A stretch of 64,000 bases of DNA from Lacticaseibacillus brantae DSM 23927. Lineage in GTDB: Bacteria; Bacillota; Bacilli; Lactobacillales; Lactobacillaceae. Below are positions 44,575 through 53,314 of the stretch, piece by piece. The notes beneath the pieces were generated by a model, which did no database searches, was not told the origin of the DNA, and saw nothing but the letters and a program-made list of their open reading frames with translations. Positions within the stretch are counted from its first letter, which is position 1. The number at the start of each line of letters is the position of its first letter. Where the stretch lies: positions 248,001 through 312,000 of the forward strand of contig NZ_AYZQ01000002.1 in the NCBI RefSeq assembly GCF_001436115.1. The letters run 5' to 3'. The translations under genes and the position numbers were made by a program.

Positions 44575-45555
44575 ATGACATATCAAGCATGGGTGGTTGA
44601 AGCGGCAGATAATTCAGTCGAGAGGACGTTGCAAGCAGTCGAAGATCGCGCAAAAGACGGCGACGTTCGGATTAAAATTGCATACTCTTCGCTGAATTAT
44701 AAGGACATGTTAGCAATGCAGCCAAATGGCGGCGTCATCCGCCAATACCCGTTGATTCCCGGGATTGATTTGAGCGGTACGGTGGTGGAGTCCAGTGACC
44801 CGCGGTTTGCGGTCGGCCAAGCGGTTCTAGTGACTGGTTATCAATTGGGGACTCAGCACAATGGCGGTTTGGCCGAATACGCGCGGGTACCCGGCGACTG
44901 GATTGTGCCGTTGCCGGCCGGTCTTAGTCTGCGCGAGGCGATGGTTTATGGGACTGCCGGGTTCACAGCTGCTTTGTCGTTGACCGCGTTGCTTCAAGCT
45001 GGCTTGCAAGTCACATCTCGCGTGTTGGTGACGGGCGCGAGTGGAGGTGTTGGCACTGTGGCTCTCCGATTATTGGCGCAATTGGGTGTCCAAGATCTTA
45101 CTGCGGTCGTCCGCAAACCCGAACAAGTCGCGTTCGTGCAAGACCTTGGTGCCAAGCACGTGTTGATGGCTGATGATTTAACACTCCCTGACAAACCCCT
45201 TGCGAAACAGCGATTTGATTTTGTTTTGGATACTGTCGGTGGGCCCTTGGCTGCGGCCTTGATCCCCCAAGTCGCGCTGCATGGCGCAATGACGCTCTGT
45301 GGCAATGCTGGGGGCGTCACGCTGAATACCACAGTGTTGCCATTTATTCTGCGCGGCATTAGTGTGATTGGCATCGACTCTGTCACGGCGACCGCCGACC
45401 AGCGCCGCATGATTTGGCAACACTTGGCGACCGATTGGCGTGTCGTCGATACTTTGGTGACAAATGAGATTGCACTGCCAAATGTTGGTGAGCAGGTGGC
45501 TGCGCTCAAAGCAGGCCACCATGTTGGCCGGACAGTTGTCAAAATTGGCGGGTAA
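44575..45555 (+). CDS. YhdH/YhfP-type quinone oxidoreductase (MDR family)
   Basis: The ATG at 44575 lies nine bases from GGAGG (MTYQAWVVEAADNSV). The 326-residue protein is a zinc-independent medium-chain reductase: SSLNYKDMLA, LIPGIDLSGTVV, the nucleotide loop TGASGGVGTVA and LCGNAGG, as in YhdH/AcuI acryloyl-CoA-type reductases. It likely reduces an enoyl thioester or quinone with NADPH. Confidence 0.87.
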   Translation: MTYQAWVVEAADNSVERTLQAVEDRAKDGDVRIKIAYSSLNYKDMLAMQPNGGVIRQYPLIPGIDLSGTVVESSDPRFAVGQAVLVTGYQLGTQHNGGLAEYARVPGDWIVPLPAGLSLREAMVYGTAGFTAALSLTALLQAGLQVTSRVLVTGASGGVGTVALRLLAQLGVQDLTAVVRKPEQVAFVQDLGAKHVLMADDLTLPDKPLAKQRFDFVLDTVGGPLAAALIPQVALHGAMTLCGNAGGVTLNTTVLPFILRGISVIGIDSVTATADQRRMIWQHLATDWRVVDTLVTNEIALPNVGEQVAALKAGHHVGRTVVKIGG

Positions 45556-45602
45556 AATTTTCACCTGGTTGCAGCCGTGTGTGGTTCGTTTTCAGAAAAT
45601 CG

Positions 45603-45648
45603 TTGACATTTAATGCAATTGCATTTATTATGAACAATGCACTTGCAT
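45603..45648 (+). promoter_or_regulatory. Promoter with two MarR boxes
   Basis: TTGACA (45603-45608), a 17-base spacer and TATTAT (45626-45631). The spacer is filled by the perfect palindrome AATGCAATTGCATT (45612-45625), and a second copy, AATGCAcTTGCAT, lies at 45636-45648. They are probable sites for the MarR protein encoded at the end of the operon. Confidence 0.72.
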
Positions 45649-45669
45649 GTAAATGAAAAGAGGATTTGA

Positions 45670-47031
45670 ATGAATACAAATAAACGAACCTTGATTGCAG
45701 TCATTCTGCTCATTACCGCATTTGTTGCTTTATTGAACCAAACACTCATGATTACGGCCCTGCCAGTTATGGCAGAAACGCTGCACGTGTCCTTGAATGT
45801 GGCCCAATGGTTGACGGCCGGGTATGTGCTAACCATTGGCTTAGTGACACCCATATCCGCTAATTTGATTGATAAATTTACCAGTCGCCAACTATTCCTT
45901 GGGGTCGTGGCGCTCTTTATCGTTGGGACGATTATCGGGCCGCTGACAACGAATTTTGCCATTATTCTGCTCGGTCGCTTACTGCAAGCGGTCGCGGGTG
46001 GTATTTTAACGACTTTTGTCATGGTCAGCATGATTTCGTTGTACCCACCTGAAAAACCTGGCCTAGTCATGGGCTATGTGTCCTTAGTTATTTCTGCTGG
46101 GCCGGCGATTGGGCCGACCTTGTCAGGGTTGATTATGAATCAATTTCCTTGGCAAGCCTTGTTCTACTTCATTCTGCCAATTATGACTCTGGCCTGGCTG
46201 GCCGGCTGGTTCTGGTTGCCGAATTATACAGAGAAGCAGACGACCCGAATTGATGGGCAATCTGTTGCTAGCGTCGTTGTTGGGATCGGTTTGATGATGA
46301 GTTCCATCACGATTTTCGCGCAAAACGTTTGGATTGCGACAGCCATGTTAGTGATTGGCTTACTGGTAACCGTCTTCTTTATTCGCCGCCAGTTTACACT
46401 TGAAACCCCACTTCTAGACCTGAATCTTTTTAAGCAATCGAGCTTCAGTATGATGATTGTTTCCTTGATGCTGACGTTTGCGATTCTGATGGGGACGGAA
46501 GCCCTCATTCCAGTGTATGTTGAAAACGTCTTGCACCAAAGCAGTTTGATTGCCGGACTCGTGATGTTGCCTGGGGCGTTTGCTAATGCAATCGCCGCCC
46601 CAATTGTCGGGCGTTTCTATGACCAGCATGGGGTGAAGTGGCCATTACTCTCTGGTGCCGGTTTGTTGATTATTTCGTCATTGCCGTTCTTTTGGATGAC
46701 GGCGCACACTTCATTATGGTGGCTTGGGTTAGTTTATGTGGTTCGGATGATTGGTGTCTCTATGATTCTTTCCACAACGACGACTGAGTCATTGAGTGAC
46801 TTACCTGCACGCTCGATCGGGTATGGGACTGCGCTGAACAATACCTTGCGCCAAATCAGTGGTTCAGCGGCCAACACGTTGCTGATTATGGCGAGCTTAA
46901 TTCCAGCACAGTTGATTGTTGGCTTCCGCTTGAGCATGGGCTTCATCTTTATTGGCGTGTTATTATTAACCGTAATTATTGTCATCTATGTCGCAAAATA
47001 TGGAAGGAAAGTCGATGGAAGCCGTAACTGA
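45670..47031 (+). CDS. MFS drug exporter, DHA2 type (EmrB/QacA-like)
   Basis: The 453-residue protein has about 14 hydrophobic segments. It shows the DHA2 pattern LNQTLMITALPVMAETL, motif A region with LIDKFTSRQLF, motif C GPAIGPTLSG and the repeat NNTLRQISGSAANTLL. Proton-coupled export of drugs or toxic organics is inferred. It overlaps the downstream MarR gene by 17 bases, and two MarR boxes overlie its promoter, so it forms an autoregulated efflux unit. Confidence 0.88.
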   Translation: MNTNKRTLIAVILLITAFVALLNQTLMITALPVMAETLHVSLNVAQWLTAGYVLTIGLVTPISANLIDKFTSRQLFLGVVALFIVGTIIGPLTTNFAIILLGRLLQAVAGGILTTFVMVSMISLYPPEKPGLVMGYVSLVISAGPAIGPTLSGLIMNQFPWQALFYFILPIMTLAWLAGWFWLPNYTEKQTTRIDGQSVASVVVGIGLMMSSITIFAQNVWIATAMLVIGLLVTVFFIRRQFTLETPLLDLNLFKQSSFSMMIVSLMLTFAILMGTEALIPVYVENVLHQSSLIAGLVMLPGAFANAIAAPIVGRFYDQHGVKWPLLSGAGLLIISSLPFFWMTAHTSLWWLGLVYVVRMIGVSMILSTTTTESLSDLPARSIGYGTALNNTLRQISGSAANTLLIMASLIPAQLIVGFRLSMGFIFIGVLLLTVIIVIYVAKYGRKVDGSRN

Positions 47032-47464
47032 CAGAGTTGAGAAATGGATTTCGATGTATAACCGGGAGATTCGTGAATGGCTTAATCAGCAATTACGCCC
47101 ATTTCCTGATTTAACGGAAAGCAATTACTATTATATTTTGATTGTCACCGAACATCCTGGAATCTCGCAATCGGAGTTGATTCGATATATCTATCGTGAG
47201 CAGAGCATTGTGACCAAGGCCGTCCGAAACCTCGTCCAAAAAGGCTGGTTGCAGGTGGCAAAGGATGCTAATGATCATCGGCGCACCGTTGTTTCTGCGA
47301 CAGAGCAGGGCAAGGCGTTGTATCCTCAGCTCAAGGCTATTGCCCAACAAGCCAATGTTTTTGCGACGACGGGTCTTGAGCCTGATGAAGCTCGCGAGCT
47401 TGAACGGTTATTGAAGAAGGCCCTCTTACCATTGCCCGGGATTGAGAAGTATCAATTTACCTAA
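47015..47464 (+). CDS. MarR-family regulator
   Basis: The ATG at 47015 follows GGAAGGAAAG; the frame is also open upstream inside the exporter gene. The 149-residue protein has the MarR winged helix (YYILIVTEHPGISQSELIRY, then SIVTKAVRNLVQKGWL and wing DANDHRRTVVSAT). It probably represses its own operon at the two TGCAnTTGCA boxes at 45612 and 45636. Confidence 0.9.
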   Translation: MEAVTDRVEKWISMYNREIREWLNQQLRPFPDLTESNYYYILIVTEHPGISQSELIRYIYREQSIVTKAVRNLVQKGWLQVAKDANDHRRTVVSATEQGKALYPQLKAIAQQANVFATTGLEPDEARELERLLKKALLPLPGIEKYQFT

Positions 47465-47468
47465 GCTT

Positions 47469-47510
47469 AAAGTGCTTGAACCAGCATGAGGTTGGTCCAA
47501 GCACTTTTTT
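47469..47510 (+). terminator. Intrinsic terminator
   Basis: AAGTGCTTGaACCA pairs with TGGTcCAAGCACTT, then a T-run, after the MarR gene. Confidence 0.85.
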
Positions 47511-47513
47511 GAT

Positions 47514-47542
47514 TTGGCAAGGCCAAGGGAAGTTGTTATACT
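47514..47542 (+). promoter_or_regulatory. Promoter of leader-peptide/MFS unit
   Basis: TTGGCA (47514-47519), 17-base spacer, TATACT (47537-47542), 37 bases before the leader-peptide start. Confidence 0.55.
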
Positions 47543-47579
47543 GGATAAATTAATTTATGAACACAGGGAGGTGCCGGTG

Positions 47580-47645
47580 ATGGCTTATGTGCAGTACATT
47601 GCCAGTGTGACGGTAAGTGGCAAAGGACGTTTTTCATCAGATTAA
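47580..47645 (+). CDS. 21-codon leader peptide before MFS exporter
   Basis: GGGAGGTG lies six bases before an ATG at 47580 that opens a 21-codon frame (MAYVQYIASV...GKGRFSSD) ending in TAA at 47643-47645, 16 bases before the exporter start. Its last third overlaps the 5' arm of a perfect 13-bp inverted repeat whose 3' arm covers the exporter start codon. This is the classical layout of translational attenuators such as erm and cat leaders: a stalled ribosome would open the hairpin. The ribosome binding site is better than that of many genes here. Confidence 0.6.
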   Translation: MAYVQYIASVTVSGKGRFSSD

Positions 47646-47674
47646 AATTTAGGAGTAAACAATGAAAAACGTCC
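47625..47674 (+). promoter_or_regulatory. Start-codon-sequestering hairpin (translational attenuator)
   Basis: GGACGTTTTTCAT (47625-47637) and ATGAAAAACGTCC (47662-47674) are a perfect 13-bp inverted repeat. The second arm begins with the MFS start codon, and its AGGAG site (47651-47655) lies in the 24-base loop. No T-run follows, so it is not a terminator. Confidence 0.7.
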
Positions 47675-48831
47675 ATAAAAAAGTTCCATCATTAATTTTA
47701 ATTATTGTACTTGTTGGGTTTCCACAAATCAGTGAATCCATCTTTACCCCAGTTCTTCCCGCTTTGAGCCTGGGGATGCAGGTCAGCCCCGCCACGGTGC
47801 AACTGACAATGAGTAGTTATTTTGTTGCCTTTGCGTTTGGCGTGGTGTTCTGGGGCTATTGGGCTGATCGACTGGGTCGACGCTGGGCCATGCTCGCGGG
47901 TATCGGCGTGTATTTACTTGGCAACATCGGTCTATTCCTGGCGCCAAATTTCCACTGGTTGCTGGCAGCACGGCTGGTGCAAGCATTTGGTGCCAGTACG
48001 GGTTCTGTCGTCACCCAAACGATGATGCGTGAATCGTTTGAAGGCGTCGCTGGGACTCAAGTTTTTGCGAAAGTCAGTGCCGCCATGGCTTTATCGCCAG
48101 CTTTAGGGCCATTCATCGGCGGCTTGGCGCAAACATACTTTGGCGTGCGTGGTGTCTTTGGCACTTTGATTGGTATGGCGACGGTGATTTTACTGTATGC
48201 CGGGGCGCGCTTGCCCGAAACCCGACCTGCGAATCTATCCGTGCCATCGTCAAGCCTTGGACCATTGCTTAAGCGGCTGCTGACGGATCGAACGGTTTGG
48301 GTGTACGGAATCTTGATTGCGGGGATCAATGGGATTTTATTTAGTTATTATGCGGAAGCCCCATTCATCTTTATTGAGCATTTTCAGCTGTCCCCACTGC
48401 TGTACGGCGCATTGGGGCTTGTGTTAGCTGGTGCAAGTTTAGGCGGAGCCTTGGCAGTGGATTTCTTGGTTCTGCATTGTTCCCCTGTGCAGGTGGCGCG
48501 GTTGGGATTAGGTGTGGCCCTTGTGAGCAGCGGATTTTTCCTGGCAATGGGTGTCATTGATAGCCTTTGGGGCATGATTATTGGCATCTTTTGGGTCTTT
48601 TTAGGGCTCAATGTAACCTTACCGATTGCCCTTAATCGAGCTTTGATTGGCTATGAACAGGTTATGGGACGGGCGAGTGGACTATTTAGCTTCGGCTATT
48701 ATCTGCTCATTAGCGGTCTGACTTACTTGATGAGCCTGTTGCATACTGGCGCGATTACTCAATTGCCCATCTTTATGGTGGTGGTGATTGCTGTCATGGC
48801 CGGCGCCTACTGGCGACTAAACCAACATTAA
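47662..48831 (+). CDS. MFS drug exporter, Bcr/CflA-like
   Basis: The 389-residue protein has 12 hydrophobic segments. Features are PQISESIFTPVLPALS in helix 1, motif A GYWADRLGRRWAM, RLVQAFGASTGSVV and motif C SPALGPFIGGLAQ. It resembles Bcr/CflA exporters of the DHA1 group. Control is probably by the leader peptide and hairpin just upstream, which suggests that a ribosome-targeting antibiotic or another translation stall induces it. A terminator follows. Confidence 0.88.
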   Translation: MKNVHKKVPSLILIIVLVGFPQISESIFTPVLPALSLGMQVSPATVQLTMSSYFVAFAFGVVFWGYWADRLGRRWAMLAGIGVYLLGNIGLFLAPNFHWLLAARLVQAFGASTGSVVTQTMMRESFEGVAGTQVFAKVSAAMALSPALGPFIGGLAQTYFGVRGVFGTLIGMATVILLYAGARLPETRPANLSVPSSSLGPLLKRLLTDRTVWVYGILIAGINGILFSYYAEAPFIFIEHFQLSPLLYGALGLVLAGASLGGALAVDFLVLHCSPVQVARLGLGVALVSSGFFLAMGVIDSLWGMIIGIFWVFLGLNVTLPIALNRALIGYEQVMGRASGLFSFGYYLLISGLTYLMSLLHTGAITQLPIFMVVVIAVMAGAYWRLNQH

Positions 48832-48855
48832 TCTTAATTCATTGAACAAATAAGG

Positions 48856-48893
48856 CTGTGATCACCCGGTTGATGGGGGTCACAGTTTTTTTT
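48856..48893 (+). terminator. Intrinsic terminator
   Basis: CTGTGATCACCC pairs with GGGGGTCACAG (imperfect), then T8. Confidence 0.75.
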
Positions 48894-48903
48894 AATTTAA
48901 AAG

Positions 48904-48954
48904 TTGACACGGTGTCACTTTCGCGATATGCTATTCGACGTTGACACGGTGTCA
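48904..48954 (+). promoter_or_regulatory. Promoter flanked by two identical TetR operators
   Basis: TGACACGGTGTCA occurs at 48905-48917 and again at 48942-48954; each is a perfect palindrome around a central base. The first overlaps TTGACA (-35, 48904-48909); TATGCT (48927-48932, 17-base spacer) is the -10 box; the second covers the start of transcription. Confidence 0.8.
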
Positions 48955-48977
48955 CCTTTTTAAAGGAGGAACAATAC

Positions 48978-49499
48978 ATGGTTTCAAAGACGTTTGAAAG
49001 CTTAAACGACGAAAAAAAAGCGCGGATTACCGCGGCATTATTAACTGAATTTTCCGAGCATCCCTTGGTCGATGCGCAGGTAGCTCGAATTGTGAAGCAA
49101 GCTGATATTGCCCGGGGGGCGTTCTACAAGTACTTTGATGACTTGACGGATGCCTACCAGTATAGCTATCGCTTGGCCCTACAAGATATTCACGCCCAGT
49201 TGCGATCCACAGCAGCGTATGACGCGGCTGTTTATCTTGATCAAGTTGAGCAGTTCGTTGATCAAGCCCAGAACAGCCAGTATTTTGGTTTAATTCAGCG
49301 CCATTTTACAGACAATGCGGATGTCTTGGAACAACCAGATCAAGCCCGCGCCACACAGATGACCGCTTTGGCGCCCAATGTGTGGGCCGCCAGTATCTTG
49401 AGTCATGAAACGATTAAACAGATTATGCTGTATCCCGAGTTAAAGGTGCAGTTACTTGGTCAATTGCAACACGCGTTGGCCTTAATGGATAAGGAGTGA
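48978..49499 (+). CDS. TetR-family regulator
   Basis: The 173-residue protein has the N-terminal helix-turn-helix (ARITAALLTEF, QVARIVKQADIARGAFYKYFDDLTDAY). AAAGGAGG precedes the ATG. The two identical 13-bp operators upstream fit repression by this protein. It heads an operon with an ABC permease and an ATPase, starting four bases before the permease, so the system is a TetR-controlled ABC exporter. Confidence 0.9.
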   Translation: MVSKTFESLNDEKKARITAALLTEFSEHPLVDAQVARIVKQADIARGAFYKYFDDLTDAYQYSYRLALQDIHAQLRSTAAYDAAVYLDQVEQFVDQAQNSQYFGLIQRHFTDNADVLEQPDQARATQMTALAPNVWAASILSHETIKQIMLYPELKVQLLGQLQHALALMDKE

Positions 49500-49503
49500 T
49501 GAT

Positions 49504-50565
49504 ATGTTTTTAGCGCTGAAAGAAATTAAGCACGAAAAGTTACGCTACGGGCTCATTATTGGCATGATTCTGCTGATTAGTTATCTTGTCTACTTCCTCA
49601 GCGGTTTGGCATTTGGCCTGGCGCAGCAGAATACACAAGCAATTGATTCTTGGCAGATTAATAGTGTGGTCTTGAATAAGGATGCCAATGTGAACTTGAA
49701 TCAGTCCATGATTACGACCGCCGATGCCGCCAAGCTCAAGGTGACCAGTAAAGAGGCCTACGTGGGGCAAGCACCAATCGTCGTGAACGCGAGTGATCGG
49801 AAGAAAGATTCTGCCCAATTTATTGGGTTAGAAACCAATCAGTTTATTGCTAAAGACCTAGTGTTGACCAGTGGCCATAAAATCACCACCGCTAATCAAG
49901 TGATTGCCGATGACCAGTTCAAAGAAGATGGCTATAAGCTGGGCGATAAGGTCAAACTGAATTCATTGAAGCAACAATTTGAAATCGTTGGCTTCACGCA
50001 CAGTGCCAAGATGTCTGTTGCTCCAGTGGTTTATGGTGAAATGACAACCTGGCGGACATTGAAGAATTTGCCTGCGAGTTTTAAAGCGGGGGCTTTGGTC
50101 TCAAAGACTGCCAAGTATACAACTAATGTCGATGCCCTTCAGACATACACAGTGGCAGCTTTCATTAACAAATTACCTGGATACTCCGCCCAAAATACGA
50201 CCTTCACATTCATGATTGTCTTCTTAATGTTGATTGCTTTGATTGTGATTGCGGTCTTCTTATATATTCTGACCATTCAAAAAGTACAAAACTACGCAGT
50301 CTTGCGGGCTCAAGGGGTGCCAGCCAAAGTACTCGTTCGCACCACTTTGAGTCAGGCCCTCATCTTAGTTCTCAGTGGCTTGGTGCTCGGTGCTCTGCTG
50401 ACATGGGTCACGGCCCTGGCAATTCCAGCGGCTGTTCCAATGAGTTTCAATCTGCCAATTCTAGCCGGTGTGACCGTCGGCATCATTATTACTGGCCTCA
50501 TTGGGGCCTTAATTCCAGTCAAAGTAATTGCAAATGTTGATCCAATGACAGTGATAGGAGGTTAA
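49504..50565 (+). CDS. FtsX-like ABC transporter permease
   Basis: The 353-residue protein has one N-terminal helix (about 17-38), an extracellular domain of about 190 residues (40-230) and three C-terminal helices, the MacB/FtsX-type layout. LRAQGVPAKVLVRTTLSQALIL is the usual coupling-helix segment. It pairs with the ATPase gene two bases downstream. Peptide, lipid or drug export is inferred. Confidence 0.88.
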   Translation: MFLALKEIKHEKLRYGLIIGMILLISYLVYFLSGLAFGLAQQNTQAIDSWQINSVVLNKDANVNLNQSMITTADAAKLKVTSKEAYVGQAPIVVNASDRKKDSAQFIGLETNQFIAKDLVLTSGHKITTANQVIADDQFKEDGYKLGDKVKLNSLKQQFEIVGFTHSAKMSVAPVVYGEMTTWRTLKNLPASFKAGALVSKTAKYTTNVDALQTYTVAAFINKLPGYSAQNTTFTFMIVFLMLIALIVIAVFLYILTIQKVQNYAVLRAQGVPAKVLVRTTLSQALILVLSGLVLGALLTWVTALAIPAAVPMSFNLPILAGVTVGIIITGLIGALIPVKVIANVDPMTVIGG

Positions 50566-50567
50566 TC

Positions 50568-51242
50568 ATGGCGACTATTGAACTTTCCCATATTAATAAG
50601 TCTTTTGGTCATGGCACTAGCCAAATCGATGTCCTCAAGGATATCAATTTTTCCGCGCAAAAAGGTGAACTGAGCCTGGTCTTGGGCCCATCTGGCTCAG
50701 GTAAAAGTACTTTCTTGACGATTGCCGGCGGGATTCAAAGCCCCACGAGTGGTAGCGTTCAAGTTGAAGGGACAGAGCTAGCAACGCTTTCGGCGAAGCA
50801 ACGTGATGCGCTGCGCTTGGACCATATTGGGTTTATCCTCCAGGCGTACAGTCTTATTCCATATCTGACTGTGGCCGAACAATTTCAACTCGTCGATCGG
50901 ATTAAACCAGCAAACAATATGAATGCAACTGAATTAGACACGTTGCTTGACCAGTTGGGAATTTCAGATCTAGTAAAGAAATATCCAAGTGAGCTCTCAG
51001 GTGGGCAGACGCAACGTGTTGCCATTGCGCGGGCGTTGTATGCCAACCCCGATATCGTCCTAGCTGATGAACCAACGGCTGCTTTAGATAGTGACCGGGT
51101 GAAGGTGGTTGGCGGCCTCTTACATGACCTCGCCAAAACCCAGAACAAAGCTATTGTTGTCGTTACCCATGACTTGCGCTTGCAAGAATTTGCTGATCAT
51201 AGTTTTGAAATTATGGATGGTCAGATGCACGAGGACAACTAA
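50568..51242 (+). CDS. ABC transporter ATPase (LolD/MacB-like)
   Basis: The 224-residue ATPase carries Walker A GPSGSGKS (residues 40-47), the signature LSGGQTQRVAIARAL, Walker B IVLADEPTAALD and the H-loop VVTHD. Family and gene order show that it energises the FtsX-like permease. It is the last gene of the TetR-controlled operon. Confidence 0.93.
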   Translation: MATIELSHINKSFGHGTSQIDVLKDINFSAQKGELSLVLGPSGSGKSTFLTIAGGIQSPTSGSVQVEGTELATLSAKQRDALRLDHIGFILQAYSLIPYLTVAEQFQLVDRIKPANNMNATELDTLLDQLGISDLVKKYPSELSGGQTQRVAIARALYANPDIVLADEPTAALDSDRVKVVGGLLHDLAKTQNKAIVVVTHDLRLQEFADHSFEIMDGQMHEDN

Positions 51243-51284
51243 CGCGTTTGACAAATTGAATTAATTATTGCGTGCCAACAAGGC

Positions 51285-52007
51285 TTAGTCATTTTTGTGA
51301 TGAGGCGTTGTTGGCACTTTTTCGATGGCGGCTATGAAGCGTTGCGCGATTTCCAATGGCCGCGTAATAGCACCACCAACCACCATGCCGGCGACACCCA
51401 TTTCTTGGATACGGGCTGCTTGCTCAGGGGTGTGAATTCGACCTTCAGCAATGGTGTCAATCCCGGCCGTTACCAGCGCTTGGATTAAGGCATAGTCTGG
51501 GTCGACTTGCTGGGGGCTTTCTGCGGTGTAGCCAGACAATGTCGTCCCAACAAAATCAACTCCAGCTTGCCAAGCCTGTTGCCCTTCTGCAAAAGTCGCG
51601 GTGTCAGCCATCAATAATTGGTTGGGATATTTCTGCTTAATAGCCGCAATAAATTCAGGCAGGCTCAGGCCGTCATGGCGGGGGCGTTGAGTAGCATCAA
51701 AGGCGATGACAGCACATCCCGTTTGGACTAATTCATCGACTTCTTGCATTGTCGCGGTGATGAAGGGTTGTTCTGGCGGATAATCGCGCTTGATAATCCC
51801 AATCACTGGCAAATCAACCGCTGCTTGAATTTCCCTGATGTCGCGAACGGAATTGGCTCGGATGCCGACTGCGCCGGCCTGAGCTGCGGCTTTAGCGAGC
51901 AATGGCATGACGCCGCCATTTGGGGTGTACAAGGGCTCACCCGGTAACGCCTGACATGAGACGATGAGCCCGCCGTTAATTTGCTTCAGAAATTGTGACT
52001 TGTCCAT
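51285..52007 (-). CDS. nanE: N-acetylmannosamine-6-phosphate 2-epimerase
   Basis: The 240-residue protein matches Nan[17 protein letters not shown] at the N-terminus, [31 protein letters not shown] and the phosphate-binding [11 protein letters not shown] and [11 protein letters not shown]. It converts N-acetylmannosamine-6-phosphate to the glucosamine form in sialic acid breakdown. It is divergent from an RpiR regulator, with two operator-like dyads between, but the other nan genes are not in this window. Confidence 0.92.
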   Translation of the reverse strand: MDKSQFLKQINGGLIVSCQALPGEPLYTPNGGVMPLLAKAAAQAGAVGIRANSVRDIREIQAAVDLPVIGIIKRDYPPEQPFITATMQEVDELVQTGCAVIAFDATQRPRHDGLSLPEFIAAIKQKYPNQLLMADTATFAEGQQAWQAGVDFVGTTLSGYTAESPQQVDPDYALIQALVTAGIDTIAEGRIHTPEQAARIQEMGVAGMVVGGAITRPLEIAQRFIAAIEKVPTTPHHKND

Positions 52008-52036
52008 TATCCAAAATCCTCCATTGTTAAATATAA

Positions 52037-52121
52037 TTGGATTTTAACTCCACATTCAATATAACTGGGTAGACGGCGTGTGTAAACCCTTTCTTTGACT
52101 ATTTTGGAGTAAAACTCCAAA
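52037..52121. promoter_or_regulatory. Two RpiR operator candidates between nanE and its regulator
   Basis: TTTGGAGT-AAA-ACTCCAAA (52103-52121) is a perfect dyad. TTGGATTTTAACTCCA (52037-52052) is a related, less perfect copy nearer nanE. TATAAT at 52129-52134 is the -10 box for the regulator gene. Confidence 0.65.
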
Positions 52122-52158
52122 TTTTAGTTATAATGGACCTATCAAGGAGGATGCGGTG

Positions 52159-52974
52159 ATGAAACCAGATCATTTGATTCAGGCACAATATGATAACCTC
52201 ACAAAGTCAGAACGGAAGGTTGCCGACTTTGTGCTTTCCCAGGGTAATAAAATTATCTATGCGACCATGACTGAAATTAAAGAAGCCACTGGGGTGGGGG
52301 ATGCCACCATTATTCGATTCTGTCAGAAGTTGGGATTTAATGGCTTCTCTGATTTTAAAATTGAGCTTGCTAAAGAAGATTACACACAACAAGCAACGAA
52401 ACGCCCAAGTGCGTATTATGATGAAATCGCCAACTACATCTCCACTGCCCTAGACGCGACGGCTCAGTTAATTGAACCAACCAAAATCGATCAGACTGTT
52501 AGCTTGATGCAGCAAGCCAAACATATTTATCTTTTTGGGGTTGGCAGCAGTGGGGAAGTGGCAACGAGTTTCGCTGGCATTCTTCTACGGGTTGGCGTCC
52601 AGGCGACAGCCGTGAGTGATCCGCATTTTCAAGCGCAAGTGGCTTCATTGCTCACCGCTGATGACGTGGTCTTTGGCTTTTCACTGTCGGGTCGCACCAA
52701 AGACACATTTGATGCGCTTCGAGTTGCTAAGGAAAACGGCGCCACCATCATTGCGGTGACGAACTATCTTACGACGCCAATCGGTAAAATGGCCGATGTG
52801 GTCTTACAAAGTGCGATGCAGGAATTATTTAATGGCGGCTCTGTTGCCGGCCGCGTGTCCCAGCTGTACATTTGTGACGTGATTACCCGGAACTACGAAA
52901 ATAAGAATCAAGTTGATGCCGTCGCTTTACGTGAGCGCGTCTTGCGGGCGGTCATTGACAAGAGCATCGATTAA
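52159..52974 (+). CDS. RpiR-family regulator with SIS domain
   Basis: AAGGAGG lies eight bases before the ATG at 52159. The 271-residue protein has an N-terminal helix-turn-helix (about 1-75: LTKSERKVADFVL, GVGDATIIRFCQKLGFNGFSDFK) and a sugar-isomerase (SIS) domain (about 110-250: IYLFGVGSSGEVA, FGFSLSGRTKDT). It probably senses an amino-sugar phosphate and controls nanE. Confidence 0.92.
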   Translation: MKPDHLIQAQYDNLTKSERKVADFVLSQGNKIIYATMTEIKEATGVGDATIIRFCQKLGFNGFSDFKIELAKEDYTQQATKRPSAYYDEIANYISTALDATAQLIEPTKIDQTVSLMQQAKHIYLFGVGSSGEVATSFAGILLRVGVQATAVSDPHFQAQVASLLTADDVVFGFSLSGRTKDTFDALRVAKENGATIIAVTNYLTTPIGKMADVVLQSAMQELFNGGSVAGRVSQLYICDVITRNYENKNQVDAVALRERVLRAVIDKSID

Positions 52975-52977
52975 GAC

Positions 52978-53015
52978 AAAAAGGCATCATGACTCATTGG
53001 TCATGATGCCTTTTG
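52978..53015. terminator. Bidirectional terminator
   Basis: AAAAGGCATCATGAC pairs perfectly with GTCATGATGCCTTTT between convergent genes. Confidence 0.88.
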
Positions 53016-53018
53016 CTG

Positions 53019-53303
53019 TTACTGCTCTAACATGCGGGAATTGGCCATTAATTCACCTAGTCGCGCTCGCTCTGCCGTTAATTGGCGGCGACCAGCAGGG
53101 GTGATTTGGTAGATTTTGCGCTGGTCTTCGGCCGTGACAAATCGAATCAATTCCGTGCGTTCAAGCTTTTGAAGTGTGCCGTACATGGTGCCGGCACTGA
53201 GGATGACGCGCTGATTGGTGATGGTCGCGACGTGTTTCATAATGGCATAGCCGTGCATGGGTGTCAGTAAGGATAACAAAATATAAAAGGCCGTTTCAGT
53301 CAT
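53019..53303 (-). CDS. PadR-family regulator
   Basis: The ATG at 53303 (MTETAFYILLSLLTPMHGYAIMKHV) follows GGGAG; a few extra upstream codons are possible. The 94-residue protein has the PadR winged helix with GTMYGTLQKLERTELI and the wing RKIYQITPAGRRQL. It lies 11 bases downstream of the YolD-like gene on the same strand, so it may be co-transcribed with the SOS operon, or have its own promoter inside it. No obvious target is adjacent. Confidence 0.86.
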   Translation of the reverse strand: MTETAFYILLSLLTPMHGYAIMKHVATITNQRVILSAGTMYGTLQKLERTELIRFVTAEDQRKIYQITPAGRRQLTAERARLGELMANSRMLEQ

Positions 53304-53314
53304 GTAAGCTCCCT

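Noticed and set aside
44994-45542. 182-codon reverse frame in the YhdH-like gene
   Set aside because: Shadow of a well-supported oxidoreductase; no ribosome binding site.
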